Positions 44,726 through 52,754 are shown, counted from the first letter of the stretch. The stretch is DNA of 64,000 bases from JACVRW01 sp034664125 (GCA_034664125.1 JAXDIG010000056.1:1-64000), one strand, 5' to 3'. Numbers and translations are program-made. The notes: generated by a model not told the origin, from the sequence alone.

Positions 44726-45988
44726 ATGCCCGCCGCGCCCAAGCCCACCTCGTTGCAGAGCGAGATCCTCGACCCCGCGCTCGCCCCCGGTGGGCGGGCG
44801 CGCGTCGAGTGGGCCGAGGGCCAGATGCCGGTGCTGCGCTCGATCCGCGAGCGCTTCGCCGTCGAGCGTCCGCTCGAGGGGGCGAAGGTCGCGGCCTGCC
44901 TGCACGTGACGGCAGAGACGGCCAACCTGATGCACGCGCTGGTCGCGGGCGGCGCCCAGGCCGCGCTGTGCTCCGCCAACCCGCTCACCGTGCAGGACGA
45001 GGTGGCCGCCGCCCTCGTCGACCAGGGCGTCCCGGTGCAGGCCACGCGCGGCGAGGACGCCGAGATGTACGCCAAGCACGTCGGCGCGCTCGCCGAGTGG
45101 GGGCCCGACATCACGCTCGACGACGGCGCCGACCTGCTGATGCTGCTCCACCGCTGGGAGCGGCCCGTCAAGGGCGGCGCGGAGGAGACGCGCACGGGGC
45201 TGCTGCGCCTTCGCCGCCTCGAGGCCGAAGGGAAGCTGACCTGTCCTGTGATCGCGGTCAACGAGTCGCGCACGGAGCGCACCTTCAACGACCGCTACGG
45301 CACCGGCCAGTCGGCGCTCGACGGCATCCTGCGCGCGACCAACCTGCTGCTGGCGGGCCGAACGCTGGTGGTGCTCGGCTACGGCGCGACCGGCAAGGGC
45401 ATCACCCAGCGCGCCCGCGGCGCCGGGGCGCACGTGATCGTGTGCGAGGTCGACCCGCTGCGCGCGCTCGAGGCGCGCATGGACGGCTACGAGGTCATGA
45501 CCGCCCTCGAGGCGGCCGAGCGCGGCGAGCTGTTCGTGACGGTGACCGGCTCGCGCGGGGTCCTGCGCCGCGAGCACCTGGAACGCATGAAGAACGGCGC
45601 GGTGCTCGCGAACGCCGGCCACTTCGACGTGGAGATCGACCTCGACGAGCTGCGGGAGCTGGCGACCGGCGGCGTGCGCCAGGTGCTGCCCCTGGTCGAG
45701 CAGTACGACCTAGGCGGGTGCGTGCTCAACCTGCTCGCGCAGGGTCGCGTGGTCAACCTGGCGGCCGGCGAAGGCCACCCCGCTGGCGTGATGGACATGA
45801 GCTTCGCCAACCTCGCCCTGGCGGTAGAGCACCTGGTGCTCAACGGAGACACGCTGGAGCACCGCGTCCTGGACGTGCCGAAGGAGATCGACGAGGAGAT
45901 CGCGCGGCTGAAGCTCGAGTCGCTCGGCGTGGAGATCGACGAGCTCACGCCGGAGCAGCAGGACTACCTGAGCTCCTGGAGCGGCTAG
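44726..45988 (+). CDS. S-adenosylhomocysteine hydrolase-like paralog with altered active site
   Basis: 420 aa, the short archaeal-type length, without the insert and without the KxxHYRY tail. The fold is intact: NAD loop LGYGATGKGITQ, substrate-side ACLHVTAET (His), TLDDGADLL (Asp), EETRTGLLRL (Glu) and NAGHFDVEID (His). However, where the canonical enzyme reads NDSVTKSKFDN, this one reads NESRTERTFND. The catalytic Lys is Glu184 and the Asp-Asn pair is Asn188-Asp189. The codons are unambiguous. It cannot use the normal Lys-assisted 3'-oxidation, so it is either a regulator/pseudoenzyme or acts on another S-ribosyl-type substrate. It follows ahcY by 40 nt with a GGAG Shine-Dalgarno. Confidence 0.85.
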   Translation: MPAAPKPTSLQSEILDPALAPGGRARVEWAEGQMPVLRSIRERFAVERPLEGAKVAACLHVTAETANLMHALVAGGAQAALCSANPLTVQDEVAAALVDQGVPVQATRGEDAEMYAKHVGALAEWGPDITLDDGADLLMLLHRWERPVKGGAEETRTGLLRLRRLEAEGKLTCPVIAVNESRTERTFNDRYGTGQSALDGILRATNLLLAGRTLVVLGYGATGKGITQRARGAGAHVIVCEVDPLRALEARMDGYEVMTALEAAERGELFVTVTGSRGVLRREHLERMKNGAVLANAGHFDVEIDLDELRELATGGVRQVLPLVEQYDLGGCVLNLLAQGRVVNLAAGEGHPAGVMDMSFANLALAVEHLVLNGDTLEHRVLDVPKEIDEEIARLKLESLGVEIDELTPEQQDYLSSWSG

Positions 45989-46010
45989 CGGCGGCAGGCC
46001 GTTCGCGGGC

Positions 46011-46565
46011 TCAGGCCGGGCGCTCGAGCCAGTTGGCCAGCGCGCGGCGCACCGCGGGCAGCCGCTTGCCGGCCTCGAGCTCCATGAGAGCGGCCTCGGA
46101 CACCATCGCCTGGTAGAGCCGCGCGGCCACCTTCGTGTCCTTGTACCCCAGTGCCTTGAGCGACGGCTCGGCGGCGGCGCCGAAGGCCGCGCTGCGCTCC
46201 GCCATCGCTGCACTGAGCCGCGGGTCCGCCCGGGCCTCGGTGACCAGGGCCTTGACCGCGCGGTTCGCCAGGCCTGCGTCCAGGTAGGCCCTCGTCGCCC
46301 GCTCGAGCAGCTCCGGACCGGGCGGGAGGTCGGCGATGACCTCGTTCACCCGCGCGCGGACCGCCGAGTGGAAGCGCTCGTGCAGCGCGTCGACGAACGC
46401 TTCGCGGTCGGCGAAGTGGACGTAGAACGTTCCCTTCGCAACGCTCGCCCCCGCGACCACGCGGTTGACGCTGAGTCCTGCCAGCCCGTGAGCCTCGGCG
46501 ACGCGCTCGCCCGCGTCGAGCAGCGCGTCGCGCGTCTTCTGGCCGGTCGGAGTCACGGCAGGCAT
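46011..46565 (-). CDS. TetR family transcriptional regulator
   Basis: 184 aa. N-terminal TetR helix-turn-helix: TRDALLDAGERVAEAHGLAGLSVNRVVAGASVAKGTFYVHFADREAFVDAL, with the diagnostic GTFYxHFxxRE. The C-terminal helical ligand domain is short. ATG 46565 lies 7 nt from TAGCAT (minus strand, 46573-46578). It is divergent from the alpha/beta hydrolase gene, with a perfect long palindrome between them, so it very likely represses both. Hydrophobic small molecules are the usual ligands; none is indicated here. Confidence 0.92.
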   Translation of the reverse strand: MPAVTPTGQKTRDALLDAGERVAEAHGLAGLSVNRVVAGASVAKGTFYVHFADREAFVDALHERFHSAVRARVNEVIADLPPGPELLERATRAYLDAGLANRAVKALVTEARADPRLSAAMAERSAAFGAAAEPSLKALGYKDTKVAARLYQAMVSEAALMELEAGKRLPAVRRALANWLERPA

Positions 46566-46572
46566 CGTGGAG

Positions 46573-46578
46573 ATGCTA
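46573..46578 (-). promoter_or_regulatory. -10 box TAGCAT for tetR gene
   Basis: Minus-strand TAGCAT ends 7 nt before the TetR ATG; the palindrome at 46585-46620 would cover the corresponding -35 region. Confidence 0.55.
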
Positions 46579-46584
46579 TCGGGC

Positions 46585-46620
46585 TGACCGGTCGGTCATA
46601 TATGTATGACCGACCGGTCA
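46585..46620. promoter_or_regulatory. Perfect 16-bp-arm palindrome, TetR operator
   Basis: TGACCGGTCGGTCATA (46585-46600) and its exact reverse complement (46605-46620) flank a 4-nt TATG. Each arm itself contains GACCGGTCGGTC-type half sites, so two repressor dimers could bind. A further half-site GTCA follows at 46621. It sits between the -10 boxes of the two divergent genes. Confidence 0.85.
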
Positions 46621-46641
46621 GTCATGTGTTAGCCTCGCGCC

Positions 46642-47442
46642 ATGATCTCCACCGTCGCGCTTCGCGCTGGGACCGTCACCTACGACGTCCGGGGCACCGG
46701 CCCCCCCATCGTCATGCTGCCCAGTGGCGCTCACGACCGCAGCGACTACGACGAGCTGCGCCGCCTTCTTCCCGAGGGCGTGCGCTCGATTGCGATGGAC
46801 TGGCCCGGGCACGGCGACTCGCCCGAGCCCACGCAGCCTGGTTCGCCGACGGCTTGGGCCGACGTGGTCGAGGAGTTCGTCGAGCACGTGGCCCCCGAGG
46901 GCGCCGTGGTGGTCGGTAGCTCGATCGGTGGGTTCAGCGCCGGCCGACTCGCGGCCAGGCGCCCGGAACTGGTCAGCGGCCTCGTCTGCATCGACGCCGG
47001 CGGCTTCGACCCGCCCACCGGCAGCGCCCGCGCGTTCTGCGCGTTGATGGGCCGGCCCCGGTTCCTTCGCGCGATCTACCCGCGCTTCAGCGCGCGCTAC
47101 ATGCAGGCGGTCAGCGAGGCCGACCGTCGGGCCCGCGAGTGCGCGATCCGCAACACTCGCCGCTCCGCGACGCTCCCCTACATCGCCGGTCTGTGGGCCG
47201 GCTTCGCGGGACCCGAGCACGATCTGCGCGAAGCCGCAGAGACGATCGCCGCGCCGACGCTCGTGGTGCAGGGCAAGCGCGACCCGGTGATTCCGCCGGC
47301 AGCGGGACGTCGCGCCGCCGAGCTGATCCGCGGCGCCGGGCTACTCGAGGTCGACAGCGGCCATTCGCCGCACACCAGCGCGCCCGAAGTGGTGGCCGAG
47401 GGCATCTGCCACCTGCTGGCGCGCGTGCCGGCGCGCGCCTAA
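46642..47442 (+). CDS. Alpha/beta hydrolase
   Basis: 266 aa. Nucleophile elbow VVVGSSIGGFSAG (Ser in GxSxG), oxyanion region PPIVMLPSGAHDRSDYD, acid in VVQGKRDPVIPP and His in DSGHSPHTSAPEVV complete the triad. No signal peptide; cytoplasmic. ATG 46642 is 6 nt after TAGCCT (46630-46635). Under control of the divergent TetR protein, as with many hydrolases and esterases in catabolic or detoxification roles. Substrate unknown. Confidence 0.91.
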   Translation: MISTVALRAGTVTYDVRGTGPPIVMLPSGAHDRSDYDELRRLLPEGVRSIAMDWPGHGDSPEPTQPGSPTAWADVVEEFVEHVAPEGAVVVGSSIGGFSAGRLAARRPELVSGLVCIDAGGFDPPTGSARAFCALMGRPRFLRAIYPRFSARYMQAVSEADRRARECAIRNTRRSATLPYIAGLWAGFAGPEHDLREAAETIAAPTLVVQGKRDPVIPPAAGRRAAELIRGAGLLEVDSGHSPHTSAPEVVAEGICHLLARVPARA

Positions 47443-47480
47443 AAGGCAGCAGACAAGGGTCGTCCACCCCCTCAAAACGA

Positions 47481-47508
47481 CGATGGCGGCCCCGGAGGGC
47501 CGCCATCG
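47481..47508. terminator. Strong bidirectional terminator hairpin
   Basis: CGATGGCGGCCC and GGGCCGCCATCG form a perfect 12-bp stem with a CGGA tetraloop. It lies between the convergent hydrolase and the small minus-strand gene at 47541. Confidence 0.8.
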
Positions 47509-47540
47509 CGGAGGGAACTCTTGCCGTGGTTGCCGCTGTA

Positions 47541-47822
47541 TCAGGCCGCGCGGGGCAGAAGGCGACCGAAAGCGTGCCGCGCCGCCGGCCGCGCGCCGCC
47601 GGCATGCATGCGCAGCAGCTCGACGAGCTCGCCGCTCGGGCGGAACGGGTCGGCGACGGCGGCGCCGGTGTCGATCTCGACGGCGGCCCAGAGCTCGCCG
47701 CCGACCTCGGCCACGAGCACGTCGCCCGTCGGTGGGGATGCGCTGTCAAGCCCCGCAAGGCGGTCGAGTCCGGCCAGGTCGGTGAGATCAGCCGGGCGGA
47801 TGGTGAGCGTCTTCTCGGTCAT
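47541..47822 (-). CDS. Small conserved hypothetical protein
   Basis: 93 aa. ATG 47822 has an AGGGG Shine-Dalgarno. The sequence starts with TLTIRPADLTDLAGLDRLAGLDS and continues VLVAEVGGELWAAVEID, then DPFRPSGELVELLRMHA. The first two blocks recall the beginning of GNAT acetyltransferases, but the acetyl-CoA-binding loop is missing and the protein is far too short. It may be a truncated or minimal relative. Divergent from the LysR gene and ends at a strong terminator. Function unknown. Confidence 0.72.
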   Translation of the reverse strand: MTEKTLTIRPADLTDLAGLDRLAGLDSASPPTGDVLVAEVGGELWAAVEIDTGAAVADPFRPSGELVELLRMHAGGARPAARHAFGRLLPRAA

Positions 47823-47880
47823 GTCGGTTCCCCTCTGTCAGTTCGACGTTGCTCTAAAGATGATCGGCGTTCCGGGTCAT

Positions 47881-47898
47881 AAGTTCAAATTCGAACTT
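47881..47898. promoter_or_regulatory. Inverted repeat in LysR divergent region
   Basis: AAGTTC (47881-47886) and GAACTT (47893-47898) around a 6-nt spacer, unusually AT-rich for this genome, and placed upstream of the lysR -10 (TAAGCT, 47912-47917). A LysR binding site is likely; the spacing does not fit a strict T-N11-A. Confidence 0.55.
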
Positions 47899-47923
47899 CT
47901 GCTGGCTTCGATAAGCTGCGGTT

Positions 47924-48874
47924 ATGCTCGACGTCAAGCAGCTGAGGGTCCTCAAGGCGGTCGCGGAGCACGGTTCGTTCAGCGCGGCGGCCGAAGCGCT
48001 CTCTTACACGCAGCCCGCGATCTCGCAGCAGATCGCCGCGCTCGAGCGCAGCGCGGGCGCCACCCTCGTCGATCGCACCAGCCGCGGAATCCACCTGACG
48101 GACGCGGGCCGGGCGCTGGTCGACCACGCCGACGTCGTGCTGGCGCGGCTGGCGGCGGCCGAGGCCGAGCTCGACGCGATCGCGGGCGTGCGCGGCGGAC
48201 GGGTGCGCCTGGCGTCGTTCTCCACCGCGAGCGCCTCGCTGCTGCCGCCGGCGCTCGCCCGCTTCAGCGAGCGCCATCCCGATGTCGAGCTCACCTTCTC
48301 CGACACCGAGCCGGAGGACGCCCTCCAGATGCTGCGCGCCGCCGAGCTGGAGGTGGCCGTCGTGTTCCAGTTCCACGGGCTGACCGAGCAGGAAACCGAA
48401 CGGCTCTACGGCGGGATCGAGCTGCACCCGCTCGTCGAGGACCCGATGTACCTGGCGCTCCCGCTCGCGCATCGGCTGGCGCACAAGCCTCGCGTGCGGC
48501 TCCAAGACGTGGCCGACGAGACGTGGATCCAGGAGGGCGACCCGCGCAACGCCTGCAGCCGCCTGCAGAAGGCCGCCTGCCGGTCGGCCGGCTTCGAGCC
48601 CAAGGTCGGTTTCCAATCGGACGACTACAACGTCGTCCAGGGCCTCGTCGCCTCCGGGATGGGCGTGTCCCTGATCCCGAGTCTGGCCCTGGCGAACATG
48701 CGCGAGGACATCGTGGTGCGCTCGCTCGGCAAAGCCGCCCCGGCGCGCAAGATCGGGGCGGCCACGCTCGCCGGGCGCTACCGCTCGCCGGCGACCGAGG
48801 CGATGCTCGGCATCCTGGAAGAGGTGGCGGCAGGGTTCGAGTTGCCCTCGGGCACGGCGGTTGCCGCCGCCTGA
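47924..48874 (+). CDS. LysR family transcriptional regulator
   Basis: 316 aa. MLDVKQLRVLKAVAEHGSFSAAAEALSYTQPAISQQIAALERSAGATLVDRTSRGIHLTDAGRAL is a textbook LysR helix-turn-helix. The effector domain begins at GGRVRLASFSTASASLLPPAL. ATG 47924 is 6 nt after TAAGCT. Divergent from the small hypothetical gene, whose promoter region it shares; that gene is a candidate target, though the gap of 101 nt also allows simple autoregulation. Confidence 0.92.
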   Translation: MLDVKQLRVLKAVAEHGSFSAAAEALSYTQPAISQQIAALERSAGATLVDRTSRGIHLTDAGRALVDHADVVLARLAAAEAELDAIAGVRGGRVRLASFSTASASLLPPALARFSERHPDVELTFSDTEPEDALQMLRAAELEVAVVFQFHGLTEQETERLYGGIELHPLVEDPMYLALPLAHRLAHKPRVRLQDVADETWIQEGDPRNACSRLQKAACRSAGFEPKVGFQSDDYNVVQGLVASGMGVSLIPSLALANMREDIVVRSLGKAAPARKIGAATLAGRYRSPATEAMLGILEEVAAGFELPSGTAVAAA

Positions 48875-48940
48875 CGGCCTAGAGTCGACGGGGTCGAGTC
48901 GAGCGCCCCGACAAGCACCCGTGCGGTCTATCGAACGCAG

Positions 48941-49354
48941 TTGCGCGCCGGTGAGTTGATTGCCGGCGCCTGCGGCCTCCTGCTTCTGGTCGCGATGCTC
49001 CTGCCCTGGTACGGGCGCGACACCGACGTCGCGGGCGTCGTGCTGAGCGAGTCGTGGAACGCCTGGCAGGCCCTCTCGATCGTCGCGGTGGTGCTGTTCG
49101 TCATCGGCGTGACCGCGATCGCCGTACCCGTCGCCCGGGCGCTGTGGCCCCCGGCGGCCGGTTTGCGCTCCGGCCGCCTGTTGATGCCGCTCGGCCTGCT
49201 CGGCCTCGCGCTGGTGCTGTTCAGGCTGATCGACATGCCGATCCCGGACATCGACCTGGTGCAGGGCGATCGCGCGGACACCGGCCGCGGAGCCGGCCTC
49301 TTCCTGGCCCTGCTCGCCACCGCGGGCATCGCGTACGGGGGACGGCGCGCCTAG
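48941..49354 (+). CDS. Small integral membrane protein
   Basis: 137 aa from TTG 48941. Four hydrophobic helices: about 6-22, 43-65, 82-98 and 118-133. After the first comes LPWYGRDTDVAGVVLSESWNAWQ, a loop resembling those of actinobacterial small membrane proteins with a conserved PWY. No catalytic residues. The frame is open further upstream to about 48878, and a TAGAGT box would predict a start at the in-frame GTC 48893; see findings. It precedes the uridylyltransferase by 16 nt. Function unknown. Confidence 0.7.
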   Translation: MRAGELIAGACGLLLLVAMLLPWYGRDTDVAGVVLSESWNAWQALSIVAVVLFVIGVTAIAVPVARALWPPAAGLRSGRLLMPLGLLGLALVLFRLIDMPIPDIDLVQGDRADTGRGAGLFLALLATAGIAYGGRRA

Positions 49355-49370
49355 CTCTAGGATCGCGCCG

Positions 49371-50720
49371 GTGAGCGCTGCGGTGGACAAGATGCGGGCG
49401 GAGGGCCTGCCCGAGATCGCGATCGAAACCTTCGCGCACTACGAGCAGCTTCTGCGCGCGGGCGAGCAGGGGGTGGTCCGCGAGTCCGAGATCGAGCCGC
49501 TCGCCGACCTGCCCGACGCTTCCGAACTGCCGGACGCGGACGGCACCGCGCTCGACCAGGTGGTGGTGCTGAAGCTCAACGGCGGGCTCGGCACCAGCAT
49601 GGGCATGACCCGCGCCAAGTCGCTGATCGAGGTCAAGGACGGGCTGTCGTTCCTGGACATCATCGTCCGGCAGGTGCTGCACCTGCGCGAGCGCCACGGG
49701 GCGCGCGTGCCGCTGCTGCTGATGAACAGCTTCGCGACCCGGGACGACACGCTCGCCGCCCTGGAGCGCTACCCCGAGCTGGCGGTCGACGACCTGCCGC
49801 TCGACTTCGTGCAGGGCAAGGTGCCCAAGCTGCGCGCGGACGACCTCGAGCCGGTCGAGTGGCCGGCCGACCCCGCGCTCGAATGGGCGCCTCCGGGCCA
49901 CGGCGACGTCTACACCTCGCTGGCGACCTCGGGCATGCTCGAGGAGCTGCTGCGGCGCGGCTACCGGTACCTGTTCCTGTCGAACTCCGACAACCTCGGA
50001 GCGGTGCTCGACCCGCGCATCCTGTCCTGGTTCGCGGCCGAGGGGCTGCCATTCCTGGCGGAGTCGACCGACCGCACGGAGTCGGACCGCAAGGGCGGCC
50101 ACCTGGCGCGGCGCCGCGACGACGGCGGGCTCGTGTTGCGCGAGACGGCGCAGACGGCCGAGGAGGACCTGCCGGCCTTCGAGGACATCGAGCGCCACCG
50201 CTTCTTCAACTGCAACAACATCTGGGTCGACCTGCGGGCGCTCGAGCGGGCGCTCGAGGAGCGCGACGGCGTGCTGGGGCTGCCGATGATCGTGAACCGC
50301 AAGACGGTCGACCCGACCGACCCGTCGTCGCCGCCCGTGCTGCAGCTCGAGACGGCGATGGGGGCGGCGATCGGCGTGTTCGAGGGCGCAGCGGCGCTGC
50401 GGGTGCCGCGGACGCGCTTCGCGCCCGTCAAGACGACCAACCAGCTGCTGGTGGTGCGCTCTGACGCGTACGCGCTCGCCGACGACTGGACGGTGCGGCC
50501 GGCGGGGGAGGGGATCCCGGTGGTGAAGCTGGACGAGCGGTACTACAAGCTGTTGGCGGACTTCGAGGCGCGCTTTGCCGGCGGGCCGCCCTCGCTGCGG
50601 GAGTGCCGGCGCCTGGAGGTCGACGGCGACGTCTCCTTCGGCCGCTCTGTGGCGGTAAAGGGCGAGGTGCGGCTCGAGGGGCCGCTTTCCGTCCCGGACG
50701 GCGCGGTGCTCGAGGGCTAG
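49371..50720 (+). CDS. UTP--glucose-1-phosphate uridylyltransferase, UGP2 type
   Basis: 449 aa. VVVLKLNGGLGTSMGMTRAKSLIEVKDGLSFLDI is the nucleotide-binding signature of the PF01704 family typical of eukaryotes and some Actinobacteria, unlike the GalU fold common in bacteria. GHGDVYTSLATSGMLEELL, LSNSDNLGAVLDPRIL, FNCNNIWVDL and RFAPVKTTNQLLVVRSD follow in the family order. Forms UDP-glucose from UTP and glucose-1-phosphate, the substrate for ugd. GTG 49371 is 7 nt from TAGGAT (49358-49363). Cytoplasmic. Confidence 0.93.
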   Translation: MSAAVDKMRAEGLPEIAIETFAHYEQLLRAGEQGVVRESEIEPLADLPDASELPDADGTALDQVVVLKLNGGLGTSMGMTRAKSLIEVKDGLSFLDIIVRQVLHLRERHGARVPLLLMNSFATRDDTLAALERYPELAVDDLPLDFVQGKVPKLRADDLEPVEWPADPALEWAPPGHGDVYTSLATSGMLEELLRRGYRYLFLSNSDNLGAVLDPRILSWFAAEGLPFLAESTDRTESDRKGGHLARRRDDGGLVLRETAQTAEEDLPAFEDIERHRFFNCNNIWVDLRALERALEERDGVLGLPMIVNRKTVDPTDPSSPPVLQLETAMGAAIGVFEGAAALRVPRTRFAPVKTTNQLLVVRSDAYALADDWTVRPAGEGIPVVKLDERYYKLLADFEARFAGGPPSLRECRRLEVDGDVSFGRSVAVKGEVRLEGPLSVPDGAVLEG

Positions 50721-50722
50721 GG

Positions 50723-51604
50723 TCAGGCGCCTCGCGCCGCCTCCGCTTGGCGGTCCTCCAGCCGCTCGCGGCGCAGCTGCTCCGTCTCGCTTTGGCCGAG
50801 CATGCGTATGAACAGCGTGACCAGGACGAGGGCCAGCGTCAGCGACTGCTCGACCATCATGATCACGCCGGCCACGTTCTGGTCCTCGACCGGGTTCAGC
50901 CCCCAGATCCGGGGTGTCTTCTCGTAGTAGGGGTAGATGGCGGTCGTGCTCCACGTCAGGAAGATTCCGAGGCCGGCGAGGCCCGCCTTCGCCGTGCCGA
51001 TGTAGGCGATCGGCTGCAGCCCGGTGAGCCGTCGGCGCATCGGCACCGGCTGGATCAGCGGCCACCAGAGCGCCACGCCGGCCGTGAAGAACGAGACGTG
51101 CTCGAGCAGGTGGACCAGGGGGTGCTCGACGGCGGCGTCGTAGAGCGCCGGGATGTGCCAGAGGTACATCAGCACCAGCCACGCCACGATCCCCGTGGCC
51201 GGGCTCGCGAGCGGCCCGAGGCGGCGCTCGAGGCGGGTCAGCCGCCGGGTGGCGGGGCGCATGATCACGCGCGACAGCCCGAGCAGGATCAGGAGCGGGG
51301 CCACGTCGCCGATCAGCACGTGCTGGACCATGTGGGCCGAGAACAGGTAGGTGTCGCCGAGGCCGTCCAGCGGGGAGACGAGCGCCACCAGCAGCGCCAG
51401 CATGCCGCCCGCGAAGGCCAACGCCTGCAGTGCCCCGGCGCCGCGCTTGCGCGGCGTGCCGCCCCGCGCGACCAGCTCACGGCGCGCCTCGGCGAAGCGC
51501 CAGACGTAGATGCCGGCGAACAGGGCGAGCGGGACGAGCACCAGCGGGTCCGGAAGCCAGTGCAGCTGCGGATGTCCCGAGGCTTCACTCAACACGCAGG
51601 GCAT
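50723..51604 (-). CDS. ctaG: Cytochrome c oxidase assembly protein, CtaG/caa3 type
   Basis: 293 aa, seven predicted helices. FSAHMVQHVLIGDVAPLLILLGLSRVIM contains the paired His residues thought to bind copper. YLWHIPALYDAAVEHPLVHLLEHVSFFTAGVALWWPLI and VEDQNVAGVIMMVEQSLTLALV are characteristic of PF09678. It helps insert copper into the terminal oxidase. No oxidase subunit genes are near. ATG 51604 is divergent from comF, and the two starts are 52 nt apart. Its stop nearly abuts the convergent uridylyltransferase stop. Confidence 0.91.
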   Translation of the reverse strand: MPCVLSEASGHPQLHWLPDPLVLVPLALFAGIYVWRFAEARRELVARGGTPRKRGAGALQALAFAGGMLALLVALVSPLDGLGDTYLFSAHMVQHVLIGDVAPLLILLGLSRVIMRPATRRLTRLERRLGPLASPATGIVAWLVLMYLWHIPALYDAAVEHPLVHLLEHVSFFTAGVALWWPLIQPVPMRRRLTGLQPIAYIGTAKAGLAGLGIFLTWSTTAIYPYYEKTPRIWGLNPVEDQNVAGVIMMVEQSLTLALVLVTLFIRMLGQSETEQLRRERLEDRQAEAARGA

Positions 51605-51656
51605 TGTCGCAATGCGGCGCCCACGTGTAACACGCGTTGCGCGAGCCTGCGCCCAC

Positions 51657-52271
51657 ATGATCCTCGAGCTGCTCGCCCCGCCGCTCTGCTGGTCCTGCCG
51701 CGCGCCCGCCGCCCGCGGCGATCCGCTCTGCCGCGCCTGCCGGCGCTCGCTGCGCTTCCTCGGCCCGCGGCCGGTCGCCCTCTGTGGCCTGCAGGTCTGG
51801 GCGCCGGTCGCCTACGACGGGCCCGCCGGCGATCTCGTCAAGGCGCTGAAATTCCACGGAGCCGTCCGGGTGGCGAGCGGGATGGCCGGGCTGATCGTCG
51901 CGAACGCGCCCGCGGCGATGCTCGCGGGCACCCTCGTGCCGGTGCCGCTGCACCCGGCCCGCCGCCGTGCGCGGCCCTTCAACCAGGCGGCGCTGATCGC
52001 CCAGGCCGTCGCCACGCGCGCCGGCCTGCCGCTGGCGGACTGCCTGCGGCGCGCCGGTCCCGACCAGAGGCAGGTCGGCCGCGGCCGCGCGGCGCGGCTG
52101 CAAGGCGCCGCCGGGTCGATCCGCGCGACCGGCCCCGTGCCTGCCAGCGCCCTGCTCGTGGACGATGTCGTGACGACCGGCGCCACGCTCGCCGCCTGCG
52201 CCGAGGCCCTGCGAAAAGCGGGCGCCGAGCGAGTGACGGCGTTCGCGTTCGCGCGCACGGCCGGACGCTGA
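51657..52271 (+). CDS. comF: ComF family phosphoribosyltransferase-like protein
   Basis: 204 aa. N-terminal zinc finger: LCWSCRAPAARGDPLCRACRRSL (two CxxC pairs). The C-terminal type I phosphoribosyltransferase core has the PRPP loop ALLVDDVVTTGATLAACAEAL, and VPVPLHPARRRARPFNQAALIAQAVA is the conserved ComF segment. Involved in single-stranded DNA uptake in competent bacteria, often kept next to hpf and secA as here. ATG 51657 is chosen; the frame upstream overlaps the ctaG promoter. Confidence 0.91.
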   Translation: MILELLAPPLCWSCRAPAARGDPLCRACRRSLRFLGPRPVALCGLQVWAPVAYDGPAGDLVKALKFHGAVRVASGMAGLIVANAPAAMLAGTLVPVPLHPARRRARPFNQAALIAQAVATRAGLPLADCLRRAGPDQRQVGRGRAARLQGAAGSIRATGPVPASALLVDDVVTTGATLAACAEALRKAGAERVTAFAFARTAGR

Positions 52272-52319
52272 TGAGCGGGCGGTACCATCGGAGCTACGGC
52301 GAGTTCCCAAGGAGGGCAG

Positions 52320-52661
52320 ATGCGCATTCAGGTCAAGGCCCGCTCCGGCGTCACCATCGACGACGACCTTCGCTCCAGGGTGGAGAAGAAGCTCGAGAAG
52401 GTGGCGCGACAGGTTTCGGCGCTCGCGGAGCTCGAGATCGAGCTGAGGGAAGAGCGCAACCGGGCCATCCGCGAGTCGCAGGTCGCCGAGGCGACCCTGC
52501 ACCTGAAGGGGGTGACGCTGCGCTCCCGCAAGGCCTCCACGGACATGTGGCACTCGATCAGCCAGGTGGCCGACGATCTCGGCCGCCAGGTGAAGAAGCA
52601 CCGCGACAAGCGCCGCGCCCGCCGCGAGGCGCACAAGGTGGCGCAGCAGCCCGCCGCGTAG
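52320..52661 (+). CDS. hpf: Ribosome hibernation promoting factor, short form
   Basis: 113 aa. MRIQVKARSGVTIDDDLRSRVEKKLEKVARQV followed by EIELREERNRAIRESQVAEATLHLKGVTLRSRKASTDMWHSISQVADDLGRQVKKHRDKRR, the beta-alpha-beta-beta-beta-alpha fold of HPF/YfiA that binds the 30S decoding region. It lacks the C-terminal dimerisation domain of the long HPF that is usual in Actinobacteria and so should silence rather than dimerise ribosomes. A strong Shine-Dalgarno AAGGAGG (52309-52315) precedes the ATG, in contrast to its leaderless neighbours. Confidence 0.92.
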   Translation: MRIQVKARSGVTIDDDLRSRVEKKLEKVARQVSALAELEIELREERNRAIRESQVAEATLHLKGVTLRSRKASTDMWHSISQVADDLGRQVKKHRDKRRARREAHKVAQQPAA

Positions 52662-52671
52662 TGGGGCAAGG

Positions 52672-52688
52672 GCCCGGCTCGGCCGGGC
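52672..52688 (+). terminator. hpf terminator hairpin
   Basis: GCCCGGC-TCG-GCCGGGC, a perfect 7-bp stem 10 nt after the hpf stop, followed by GCGCAGCGTTTGCTTTC, a partial T-rich tail. It separates hpf from secA. Confidence 0.65.
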
Positions 52689-52754
52689 GCGCAGCGTTTG
52701 CTTTCGTCCGCGAGCCACCCCTTCACGGGCCTCGGCGGCCCCCGGCCGCGTTGC

